A stretch of 64,000 nucleotides of DNA from Neisseriales bacterium (GTDB taxonomy: Bacteria; Pseudomonadota; Gammaproteobacteria; Burkholderiales; Q3-R57-64), in contig CP064990.1 in the NCBI GenBank assembly GCA_016699915.1, positions 744,001 through 808,000 on the forward strand, written 5' to 3'. Of the stretch, positions 18,619 through 26,100 are shown one piece after another (positions within the stretch are counted from its first letter, which is position 1; each line of letters begins with the position of its first letter). The position numbers were made by a program, and so were the translations under genes. The notes under the pieces are model-generated. The model was not told the DNA's origin, searched no databases, and worked only from the letters and a program-made list of their open reading frames with translations.

Positions 18619-18647
18619 TTGCCTTACTTTCCTCTTCTTGGCATAAT
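18619..18647 (+). promoter_or_regulatory. Sigma-70-type promoter of the tol operon
   Basis: TTGCCT and CATAAT are separated by exactly 17 bp in the divergent ftsQ/tolR region. Predicted transcription begins about 118 bp before the tolR ATG. The position suggests tolR is now the first gene of its operon. Confidence 0.55.
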
Positions 18648-18772
18648 GATTAGAGCGTTTTGGTATGGTCTGTATTTTGCGCTCCACACCAAGAGGAATA
18701 AGAAAATAATTTCAAAAGAACAAACTAACAAACCAAAGACAACAAAACCCCGAAAAAATATAAACAGTGATC

Positions 18773-19219
18773 ATGACTATTTTTAATCCTCGGCATCGTT
18801 CATTGCTCAGTCAGATGAATGTTGTGCCTTACATTGATGTTATGCTCGTCTTGTTGGTTATTTTTATGGTCACAACACCCCTATTTTCACCTAGCGCTAT
18901 ACATGTTCCGCGTGTCGATCAAACTGGCGCCACGCAACAAACAATCAAGCCAATTGAAATTGCTATCACAGCCAATGGCCAAGTCCAGCTCATTAGTCAT
19001 AGCGGAAAAAAGCGATGGCTGGCTATTGCAGATCCAAACACATTTGAAACAATTAAAATGTGGGCTAGTCACTTGCATAATCCCATGCAGCCTATTGCAA
19101 TCAGTGCTGATAAAAATCAGCGTTACAATGATGTTTTACAAATCGTTGCCGCTCTTCATGCTGGTGGCGCTAAAAAAGTAGCGCTGACGGTTGATAAAAA
19201 AACATCCCCTCATTCATAA
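18773..19219 (+). CDS. tolR: Tol-Pal system protein TolR (ExbD family)
   Basis: This 148-aa inner-membrane protein is a component of the proton-driven TolQRA motor. A single transmembrane helix contains the proton-pathway aspartate (D22 in VPYIDVMLVLL), and MVTTPLF follows as in TolR/ExbD. The periplasmic domain ends with DVLQIVAALHAGGAKKVALT, typical of TolR. The ATG at 18773 is preferred to a GTG at 18767; neither has a clear ribosome-binding site. The motor partner TolQ, normally directly upstream, is absent from the 272-bp gap. Confidence 0.93.
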   Translation: MTIFNPRHRSLLSQMNVVPYIDVMLVLLVIFMVTTPLFSPSAIHVPRVDQTGATQQTIKPIEIAITANGQVQLISHSGKKRWLAIADPNTFETIKMWASHLHNPMQPIAISADKNQRYNDVLQIVAALHAGGAKKVALTVDKKTSPHS

Positions 19220-19220
19220 C

Positions 19221-19925
19221 ATGTCAACAATCTATCAATATAGCGTATCCCCACGCTGGCCACTGATCGCTTCAATCTTGCTTCATATGTGTCTCATTGG
19301 CCTGCTATTGCTGTATCACGATCGCACCACGATTTCTGCTGAAACAGCACCTCAGAGTGTTGAATTATGGTTACCTGCTGAAATAATGGAAAATATCCAC
19401 CAAAAAAATCCAAATATCCAGCCAACACAGCGTGCTCAACAATCTACCCCACCTCTCAAAGGAGATATATCTTTACCATCTTCTGCTATGGCGCAACACA
19501 ATATTGTACGCACTACTCCACCAACCGCTCCTAAGCAATCCATCTCCTTGCCCAGTGCCCACCGTACCGTTGAGGCAGCACTGTCAACGCTCCGATCGCA
19601 ATCTTTAAGTCATCCGTCGCAATCAACAACTATGCCCTCAGCATCGGATATGCGTGCTTATAAAATACAAGTCATCCGTCGCATACGCCCCTATATCCGT
19701 ATCCCACAAAGCTTAGTTGGCAATCCTACAGCACAAGTACAGGTACGTCTTACGCGTAGTATGGAGATTATTTTTGTGAAACTGATTCAAAGTAGCGGCA
19801 ATGGAGAATACGACCAATCCATCCTGCAAGCTATTCAAAAAGTTGGTCAATTGCCCCGGCTTCCTGTTCACGCTGACCCATATGCTTGGCGTTCAATCAC
19901 CTTGACCTTTCGCCCACATGAATAG
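19221..19925 (+). CDS. tolA: Tol-Pal system protein TolA, short form
   Basis: TolA links the inner-membrane motor to TolB/Pal across the periplasm. This version has 234 aa. An N-terminal membrane helix is near residues 10-30. A linker rich in Ser, Thr, Pro and Gln spans about residues 45-140. A TonB-like C-terminal domain carries YKIQVIRRIRPYIRIP, the RL-x-R segment and KLIQSSGNGEYDQSILQAI. The long Ala/Lys/Glu-rich helical domain of the 421-aa E. coli protein is missing. The ATG at 19221 is 1 bp after the tolR stop. The identification rests on the C-terminal domain and the position between tolR and tolB. Confidence 0.88.
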   Translation: MSTIYQYSVSPRWPLIASILLHMCLIGLLLLYHDRTTISAETAPQSVELWLPAEIMENIHQKNPNIQPTQRAQQSTPPLKGDISLPSSAMAQHNIVRTTPPTAPKQSISLPSAHRTVEAALSTLRSQSLSHPSQSTTMPSASDMRAYKIQVIRRIRPYIRIPQSLVGNPTAQVQVRLTRSMEIIFVKLIQSSGNGEYDQSILQAIQKVGQLPRLPVHADPYAWRSITLTFRPHE

Positions 19926-20014
19926 CAAACTGCCTTCCATACGACACAATGTCAAGCTATGCTAAAATAGTTCTCAATATTTGCCCTTTAAGGATGAATT
20001 CTAGGAACTATTAC

Positions 20015-21238
20015 ATGACGATGCAACGATTATTAGGCAGATTATGGATCATTGGGTGTTGTATCAGCACATTAGTTTGGGCAGAAGAAGTTACTATCGA
20101 TATTATTGGTGGCAATAAGGATCAGCGCTACCCAATTGCATTTGAAGGCTTTGAAGGCGAGAGTGATGGCTGCCTTATTCCACTCACACCAATAATTAAA
20201 AATAATTTACTCATTACAGGGTTTTTTCATTTTGCACCCACACATCTTGCTAAAGCAACCTTAGCAGGTCGTATCGAAAAAACGCTACTTGGTCAATGTA
20301 AAATCAGCTTTACTTTGCGCAATGCACAACACCAAGTATTACTAACGGAACAAATAACTATTGGGCGCAAATCAGCTCACAAAACCGCCCACCATATTGC
20401 CGATAAAGTGTATTACACGCTTTCTGGGTTTGCTGGGATTTTTGATAGTCGTATTGCTTATATTAAGCGATTTGGTAAAACTTATGTACTGGAAATTGCC
20501 AATGTTGACGGTAGCCAACCACAAGTAATTTTGCGCTCCCAAGCTCCTATTATTTCACCAGCTTGGAGTCCTGATGGGAAAAAATTGGCCTATGTTTCTT
20601 TCGAGCAACAAAAACCAGTGGTTTATGTCCAGCCACTCCCAAATGGTAAACGGCAAGCTATTGCTAACTTTCAAGGGAGTAATTCTGCGCCAGCATGGAG
20701 TCCTGATGGGAAACAATTGGCGGTAACCTTGACCTTCAGTGGTCACTCACAAATTTACCTGATCAATGCAGACGGCAGCAATCGACGCCAATTAACTCAA
20801 AGCACATCAATTGATACCGAAGCATCGTGGAGTCCGGATGGTCAATCCCTTATTTTTGTTTCGGACCGCTCAGGTCGACCTCAAATTTATCAAATTGCCA
20901 TTCAAGGTGGTATACCGAAACGCTTAACTTTTGATGGTAATTATAATGTTTCGCCCAAAATATCGCCTGATAATAAGAGTTTCGCTTACATCAGCCGCAA
21001 AAATGGTCGTTTTTTAGTCATGATTCAAGATTTTGACAGTCGCTTTCCACGCCTATTGTCGGAAAGTTATTTTAATGAACGACCCAGTTTTTCCCCCAAT
21101 GGACAATTGGTGCTTTACGCTAGTGAAGACCAAGGTAAAAGTGTGTTGCATGCAGCAACAATTGATGGGGGGGCACGAACGAGAATAGGTATGATCAATC
21201 ATAGCATCCAAGACCCCGCATGGGGACCAATTGGCTAA
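20015..21238 (+). CDS. tolB: Tol-Pal system protein TolB
   Basis: This periplasmic protein has a signal peptide (cut near LVWAEE), an N-terminal alpha/beta domain (VTIDIIGG, YPIAFEGF) and a beta-propeller with repeated WSPDGK-type blades (PAWSPDGKKLAYVS, PAWSPDGKQLAV, ASWSPDGQSLIFVS, then SPDNKSFAYIS and SPNGQLVLYAS). It binds Pal and the TolA C-terminus. The ATG at 20015 is chosen because AGGA lies 8 bp before it and it gives a compact signal peptide; an in-frame ATG at 19949 would add 22 residues. With this start the protein has 407 aa. Confidence 0.96.
   Translation: MTMQRLLGRLWIIGCCISTLVWAEEVTIDIIGGNKDQRYPIAFEGFEGESDGCLIPLTPIIKNNLLITGFFHFAPTHLAKATLAGRIEKTLLGQCKISFTLRNAQHQVLLTEQITIGRKSAHKTAHHIADKVYYTLSGFAGIFDSRIAYIKRFGKTYVLEIANVDGSQPQVILRSQAPIISPAWSPDGKKLAYVSFEQQKPVVYVQPLPNGKRQAIANFQGSNSAPAWSPDGKQLAVTLTFSGHSQIYLINADGSNRRQLTQSTSIDTEASWSPDGQSLIFVSDRSGRPQIYQIAIQGGIPKRLTFDGNYNVSPKISPDNKSFAYISRKNGRFLVMIQDFDSRFPRLLSESYFNERPSFSPNGQLVLYASEDQGKSVLHAATIDGGARTRIGMINHSIQDPAWGPIG
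20558..20720 (+). repeat. Near-identical 31-bp direct repeat inside tolB
   Basis: Copies at 20558-20588 and 20690-20720 agree at 29 of 31 bases and are 132 bp apart, one propeller blade (44 codons). They encode PAWSPDGK(K/Q)L. Confidence 0.85.
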
Positions 21239-21285
21239 ATTAAGTCAATATATTCTTGAACATATCATACCTTAGTAGGTTTTTT

Positions 21286-21293
21286 GCTACACT
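21286..21293 (+). promoter_or_regulatory. Possible extended -10 promoter of pal
   Basis: TGCTACACT-type extended -10 (TG 1 bp before TACACT) lies 38 bp upstream of the pal ATG. There is no convincing -35. A G-rich Shine-Dalgarno (GGGGGA) follows just before the start. Confidence 0.3.
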
Positions 21294-21331
21294 GTCAGTA
21301 GATCGTTAAGAATGACTTTTGGGGGATTCAT

Positions 21332-21829
21332 ATGAATAGAAAATTGTTATGGATTATGCTGAGTATTACATGCTGTTTAAGTGCCTGTAGTACCTTGAAA
21401 GAACAAGCCAAAAATGAAAAAATCAGTCAAATACCACAGCAAGTAGCCAGTGAATCGTTTGTCACCAGTGAAGTGAACGATGTTACTCCAGCAAATGATC
21501 CACTCGCTCAGCGCAGTGTCTATTTTGAATTTGATTCCTCTGTTATTCGTGCTGCTGATCAGCTCATCATTGATCACCATGCGACTTATTTAAAAAAACA
21601 ATCCCAAGTACATCTCAAGCTCGAAGGTAATACGGATTCACGAGGCAGTCGTGAGTATAACTTGGCTCTTGGTCAACGTCGTGCTGAGAGCGTCAGGCAA
21701 GCGCTAATTTTATTGGGCGTTAATCCTGAGCAGCTAGAAGCCATTAGTTTTGGTATGGAAAAACTACGGAAATTGGGAACAACAGAAGCGGATCATGCTG
21801 AAAATCGCCGAGTGGATATGGACTACTAG
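21332..21829 (+). CDS. pal: Peptidoglycan-associated lipoprotein Pal
   Basis: This 165-aa outer-membrane lipoprotein binds peptidoglycan and TolB. It has a signal peptide with lipobox LSAC (cysteine 19). The OmpA-like domain begins VYFEFDSSVI and contains the diaminopimelate-contact motif GNTDSRGSREYNLALGQRRA. Length and architecture are normal. It ends the tolR-tolA-tolB-pal unit; cpoB (ybgF), usually next, is not present, and rluD converges instead after 22 bp. Its intact lipobox shows that the organism needs the lipoprotein processing pathway. Confidence 0.97.
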   Translation: MNRKLLWIMLSITCCLSACSTLKEQAKNEKISQIPQQVASESFVTSEVNDVTPANDPLAQRSVYFEFDSSVIRAADQLIIDHHATYLKKQSQVHLKLEGNTDSRGSREYNLALGQRRAESVRQALILLGVNPEQLEAISFGMEKLRKLGTTEADHAENRRVDMDY

Positions 21830-21851
21830 GCAACGAATCATGTTCTGGGCT

Positions 21852-22805
21852 TTAATAAGCGTTATGGTGTTGACGCAGTAGGGTCAAGAGGGTGGCTATA
21901 TCCTCCGGTAAGGGTACTTGCCAAGAGAGTGTTTTTTGGCAATACGGGTGGCGCAGTGACAATTGGCAAGCGTGAAGCGCTTGGCGCCGCAAGAATACGC
22001 TGGCCTGCTTAATCGGTTCGGTTGTTGGTGAGCGCACCCCATAAACTGGATCCCCAACAATCGGATGCCCAATACTTCGAAGATGTACTCGGATTTGGTG
22101 TGTTCGGCCAGTTTCAAGTTGGCAAGCGACATAGCTGTGTGCCGCATAGTGCTCCAAGGCATGCACATGGGTTATTGATGGCTTTCCACCAAATGTAAGC
22201 GTTGCCATGCGTAATCGGTTACGCGGATCACGGCCAATGGGCTTATCAATGACTTGGTGGCATATCCAGTTGCCTTGTACGACTGCATGATAAATACGCG
22301 TAACCTGGCGAGCTTGCATTTGGCGCACCAAATCCACCTGTGCTTGGATGGTTCTTGCAACCACCATCAAACCGCTGGTTCCCTTATCCAAGCGATGTAC
22401 AATACCAGCACGGGGAACCGTATTTAATTCGGGATAGCGGAACAATAGACCGTTAAGTAGCGTACCGGACCAATTGCCTGCTGCAGGATAAACGACCAGG
22501 TTTGCTGGCTTATTCACCACAATTAATGCCGCATCCTCGTACACTATATCAAGCGCCATCTGTTCGGACTGCCACGGCTTCTCCCGCATATCCAAAATCG
22601 GGCATAAGACAACTGCTTCACCCCCTAAAACCTTTGTTTTGGGTTTTGCGTTTTGCCCATTTATCCATACTTGGCGACGCACAATCCAATCGCTTAGGCA
22701 ACTGCGTGAATACTGTGGCAAAAGTTGTGACAAAACGATATCTAAACGTTGTTTTCGGTAATCAGCTGGAATCTTCAACGTGATTTGATTGGTTAGCTCA
22801 GGCAT
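21852..22805 (-). CDS. rluD: 23S rRNA pseudouridine synthase RluD
   Basis: This 317-aa RluA-family enzyme is expected to make pseudouridines 1911, 1915 and 1917 in helix 69 of 23S rRNA. An N-terminal S4 RNA-binding domain (RLDIVLSQLLPQYSRS, VWINGQ) precedes the catalytic domain with GIVHRLDKGTSGLMVVA, whose aspartate is the catalytic residue, and the QIRVHL motif. The position divergent from bamD is the conserved betaproteobacterial context of RluD and separates it from RluC, which is linked to rne. Confidence 0.95.
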   Translation of the reverse strand: MPELTNQITLKIPADYRKQRLDIVLSQLLPQYSRSCLSDWIVRRQVWINGQNAKPKTKVLGGEAVVLCPILDMREKPWQSEQMALDIVYEDAALIVVNKPANLVVYPAAGNWSGTLLNGLLFRYPELNTVPRAGIVHRLDKGTSGLMVVARTIQAQVDLVRQMQARQVTRIYHAVVQGNWICHQVIDKPIGRDPRNRLRMATLTFGGKPSITHVHALEHYAAHSYVACQLETGRTHQIRVHLRSIGHPIVGDPVYGVRSPTTEPIKQASVFLRRQALHACQLSLRHPYCQKTLSWQVPLPEDIATLLTLLRQHHNAY

Positions 22806-22814
22806 GGTTATAAT
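22785..22814 (+). promoter_or_regulatory. bamD promoter
   Basis: TTGATT, 18 bp, and a perfect TATAAT lie over the first codons of the divergent rluD gene. The predicted start is about 18 bp before the bamD ATG, with ACGAGGA as the ribosome-binding site. Confidence 0.6.
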
Positions 22815-22838
22815 GGGCAGGTTTTACGAGGATGCTTT

Positions 22839-23606
22839 ATGAAAAAAATTACGCTGCTTGTGTTATCCATACTACCCATTGTATATGTATCTTCTACCCA
22901 TGCGTCAAATGAACGGGAGAATAAAAAACAGGTTGCGCCCATTATTTCCGCACAAACGATGTATCAAATCGCACGCACCGAATTTGATCGCCAACATTTT
23001 CATCAGTCCATCAAATTATATCAGGCACTCGAAACACAATATCCTTATAGCGATTATGCTAAGCAAGCCAAAATGGACAAAGCTTATGCATATTTTCGAG
23101 ATAACAAACCTAAAGAAGCCCTATCTACTATTGAGCAATTTATCAAGCTTTACCCTAAACATATTGATATTGATTATATGTACTATCTGGAAGCACTGGT
23201 CTACTGCGAAAACCATCAACCCTTTTTGGAGCGATGGAATAAACCAAAAAAAGTGTATCAAGACTCACAAAGCAATATGCAGGCTCTGGTGCATTTTGAA
23301 CGTTTTATCGCTCAATTTCCAGAAAGCCAATATGTTGCCGATGCTCAACAAAGAATCCTACATATCCGACAAGAGTTAAGTGAGCATCATCTCCTTATCG
23401 CCCGTTACAACATGCGACGGGGCGCTCATATCGCCGCCATTAACCGTGCACAAGACGTGATTAAGCAGTATCCTGACACACCAAGTGTTGAAGAAGCATT
23501 AGCTATCCTTGTTAAAAGCTACGCTAAACTTGGTCATGTTGAGTTAAGTAAAGCAGCAAGAGTACAATTGCGAACCACTTACCCAAATAGCCGATGGTTA
23601 AAGTAG
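22839..23606 (+). CDS. bamD: Outer membrane assembly factor BamD, lacking a lipobox
   Basis: This 255-aa TPR protein of the BAM complex inserts outer-membrane barrels together with BamA. Conserved features include the TPR helices (RTEFDRQHFHQSIKLYQALE, YPYSDYAKQAKMDKAYAYF) and the C-terminal YARYNMRRGAH-like segment ARYNMRRGAH. The N-terminus is a hydrophobic signal peptide ending near STHA-SNE. The lipobox cysteine that anchors BamD (ComL) in the outer membrane is missing: the first cysteine is near residue 127, deep in the TPR region. No alternative upstream start would supply one. The position beside rluD supports the assignment. Confidence 0.92.
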   Translation: MKKITLLVLSILPIVYVSSTHASNERENKKQVAPIISAQTMYQIARTEFDRQHFHQSIKLYQALETQYPYSDYAKQAKMDKAYAYFRDNKPKEALSTIEQFIKLYPKHIDIDYMYYLEALVYCENHQPFLERWNKPKKVYQDSQSNMQALVHFERFIAQFPESQYVADAQQRILHIRQELSEHHLLIARYNMRRGAHIAAINRAQDVIKQYPDTPSVEEALAILVKSYAKLGHVELSKAARVQLRTTYPNSRWLK

Positions 23607-23615
23607 TCAACAGTT

Positions 23616-25571
23616 CTAAGAAGATCGCTTGTTACTGGCTTTAGGTACGATTACCTTATGTTCATTAGTCGCTTGGGAAGACGTATTGATCATCAAGCGG
23701 TTCATACTTGTCACAAATGCACTCGGATCCGACAATGTACCACCGCTGGTTAGCAGGGCTTGGCAATACAATACAACACTTAAATCCGCTGCATCTGGTT
23801 GTGCGACGTTTGCAATGAGTCGCTGGACAAGGGGGTGTTGGACATTGATTTCGAGAATCGGTTTTGTTGCTTTGGGCGTTATTTGGCCTACCTCTTTTAG
23901 TAAACGCGCCAAATGTTGGCTCATCTCATTTTCCTCAACTACCAGGCAAGCTGGACTATCAACCAAGCGCTTGGTCGTACGTACTTTGGATACCTTCTCG
24001 CCTAATACCGCCTCCATTTTGGTAATCGCAACTTGAATATTGTCCACATCTGCCTTTTCAGTAACCGTTGGCTGATTAACGGTAGCAGTCTTTAAATCTA
24101 ATTCGCCTTTAGCAACTGACTGTAAGGGTTTACCTGCAACATTTGGCAAACTGGCCAGTAACCACTCGTCAACGCGATCAACCAACAATAGAACTTCAAT
24201 CCCTTGCTGACGAAAAATTTCAAGGTGCGGACTATGATTAGCCACATGTAGGTTCTCAGCCGTCATCACATAGATCTTGTCTTGTTCAGGCTTCATGCGG
24301 GAGATATAATCAGCAAAACTTACCGTTGCTATCTCTTTGGTTTCGTAAGTAGAATGAAAGCGCAATAACTGTGTCAACCGATCACGATTTGCTAAGTCTT
24401 CTACTACCCCCTCTTTGAGTACCTGACCAAATGCCTGCCAACACTGCTGATATACATCAGGTTGGTCTTTAGCTAGACCGTCCAATAGATCCAACACTTT
24501 TTTCGTGCAACCATTTTTGATCGCTTCAATATTTGGCGAAGCTTGCAATATCTCCCGCGAGACATTAAGCGGCAAGTCATCGCTATCAATCACGCCTTGG
24601 ATAAAGCGTAGGTAGTTCGGTAACAATTGTGTAGCCGCTTCCATAATAAAAATACGACGCACATAAAGCCTCAGTCGCCTTTGTGGATTAGGATGATATA
24701 AATCAGCTGGCGCTTGAGCAGGAATATATAACAGCATGGTATAGCGCTGCTTACCTTCTAAATGCGCATGCGTCCAAGCAAGCGGGGTAGTTGCATCGTG
24801 CGATATATGTTGGAAGAAAGTATGGTATTGCTCATCTGTAATCGTGTTTTTGGGTCGCATCCAAAGGGCTGAAGCTTGATTAATTACCTCTTTTTCGTCT
24901 ACTTTAACCACTTGATCCGACCCATCAGTGGCAGTTATTTTGTCCATTTCTATCGGAATGGCAATATGATCTGAATAGGTTTGGATAATACGTCGAAGTG
25001 TCCATGCTGACAAAAAAGCTGTTTCTGCTGGCTTGAGATGCAAGGTAATTTGAGTTCCACGCATAACGCAGTCAATGTCACTGACTTCATATTCACCCTC
25101 TCCGGATGATGTCCATAAGACTCCTTGGTGCGTTGACAACCCTGCCCGCCTTGTTTTTAAGGTAACTTTATCGGCTACCATAAAGACTGAATAAAAACCC
25201 ACGCCAAACTGACCGATCAACTGCATATTGGCTTTATCACCTTGTTTGAGTGATGATAAAAAAGCTTGCGTGCCTGATTTGGCAATAGTGCCAAGGTTTT
25301 CAATCACTTCAGCCTTACTCATACCGATCCCATTATCCGTCACAGTAATGGTATGTTGTGCCTGATCAATTGCAACACTAATCTTAAAATGAGGATCTGC
25401 CTCTAATAAAGCAGGTTCAGCTAACGCTGCAAAGCGTAATTTGTCGGCTGCATCTGAGGCATTCGATATTAATTCCCTTAAAAAAATTTCCTTATTGGAA
25501 TATAGGGAATGGATCATCAAATGTAAAAGCTGTTTAACTTCCGTTTGAAAAGCAAAGGTTTCTGTGGGCAT
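23616..25571 (-). CDS. htpG: Molecular chaperone HtpG (Hsp90)
   Basis: This 651-aa cytosolic Hsp90 has the N-terminal GHKL ATPase (LYSNKEIFLRELISNASDAA, DNGIGM, GVGFYSVFMVADKV), a middle domain with the catalytic-arginine region LPLNVSREILQ, and a C-terminal dimerisation domain. Length is normal for bacteria. It converges with bamD over a 9-bp gap. Upstream lies a close match to a heat-shock (sigma-32) promoter, so induction by unfolded protein stress is expected. Confidence 0.97.
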   Translation of the reverse strand: MPTETFAFQTEVKQLLHLMIHSLYSNKEIFLRELISNASDAADKLRFAALAEPALLEADPHFKISVAIDQAQHTITVTDNGIGMSKAEVIENLGTIAKSGTQAFLSSLKQGDKANMQLIGQFGVGFYSVFMVADKVTLKTRRAGLSTHQGVLWTSSGEGEYEVSDIDCVMRGTQITLHLKPAETAFLSAWTLRRIIQTYSDHIAIPIEMDKITATDGSDQVVKVDEKEVINQASALWMRPKNTITDEQYHTFFQHISHDATTPLAWTHAHLEGKQRYTMLLYIPAQAPADLYHPNPQRRLRLYVRRIFIMEAATQLLPNYLRFIQGVIDSDDLPLNVSREILQASPNIEAIKNGCTKKVLDLLDGLAKDQPDVYQQCWQAFGQVLKEGVVEDLANRDRLTQLLRFHSTYETKEIATVSFADYISRMKPEQDKIYVMTAENLHVANHSPHLEIFRQQGIEVLLLVDRVDEWLLASLPNVAGKPLQSVAKGELDLKTATVNQPTVTEKADVDNIQVAITKMEAVLGEKVSKVRTTKRLVDSPACLVVEENEMSQHLARLLKEVGQITPKATKPILEINVQHPLVQRLIANVAQPDAADLSVVLYCQALLTSGGTLSDPSAFVTSMNRLMINTSSQATNEHKVIVPKASNKRSS

Positions 25572-26100
25572 CGTAAAAAGTCTTTATCGTCAGTAAAATG
25601 TCTTGTGAAGGTGTAAATGGGGAGTAACCGATAGATTTTCAAGGCATCTAATCAAGGAATGTTGGCATCACACATCAACATAGCATCCGCTTTTTTAATA
25701 GTACCCATACCATGTTGGCTATATTCCCTTTAAAATAGTCTATGAAAAGATAGGCAGATCAGTCAACACAATTTGCCAAAACACCAAAATGGAATGAAAA
25801 AAAATTCACAAAAAAGCTTGACAAACGCACCCATACCGCTACCACCTAGGCAGGTTATGCACAATCTACCGATGGAGCGCGATATAACCCTTGCTTAGCG
25901 CAGTGATTGATGCTGAAAAATTGCTAACTTATTGAATTACAAAGAAAATATTTGCTGTTTATTTTTTATGCATTCTAGTAGCATGACCGTATGGACAAGG
26001 ATTTTTGCCTAGTCAGCAGGCAGTTATCCACAGCATTTTCAACAGCTTTTGTGCACAGTATAGATAAAGCCTTTATAAACCGCAACTTAGCATTTGCTCA
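25572..26100. other. 529-bp intergenic region with DnaA-box-like sites
   Basis: This is the largest gene-free stretch, between divergent htpG and priA. It contains a perfect DnaA box TTATCCACA (26024-26032), a consensus TTATGCACA (25855-25863), a one-mismatch TTGTGCACA (26049-26057) and a weaker match near 25802. A very AT-rich stretch lies at about 25920-25985 between the two best boxes. No ORF or RNA gene is visible. It resembles a small replication-origin-like or DnaA-regulated region, but the arrangement of the ribosomal genes argues against it being the main origin. Confidence 0.45.
25614..25643 (-). promoter_or_regulatory. Sigma-32 heat-shock promoter of htpG
   Basis: Read on the minus strand, CTTGAAA (25643-25637) is followed after 14 bp by CCCCATTTA (25622-25614). 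Both agree closely with the sigma-32 consensus (CTTGAAA, 11-16 bp, CCCCATNT). Transcription would start about 36 bp before the htpG ATG. Confidence 0.75.

Noticed and set aside
22858..23379. 173-codon alternative frame inside bamD
   Set aside because: Same-strand out-of-frame shadow; the bamD frame carries all the conserved TPR residues.
25818..25850. TTGACA hexamer upstream of priA as a promoter
   Set aside because: A perfect -35-like hexamer, but no acceptable -10 at 15-19 bp.
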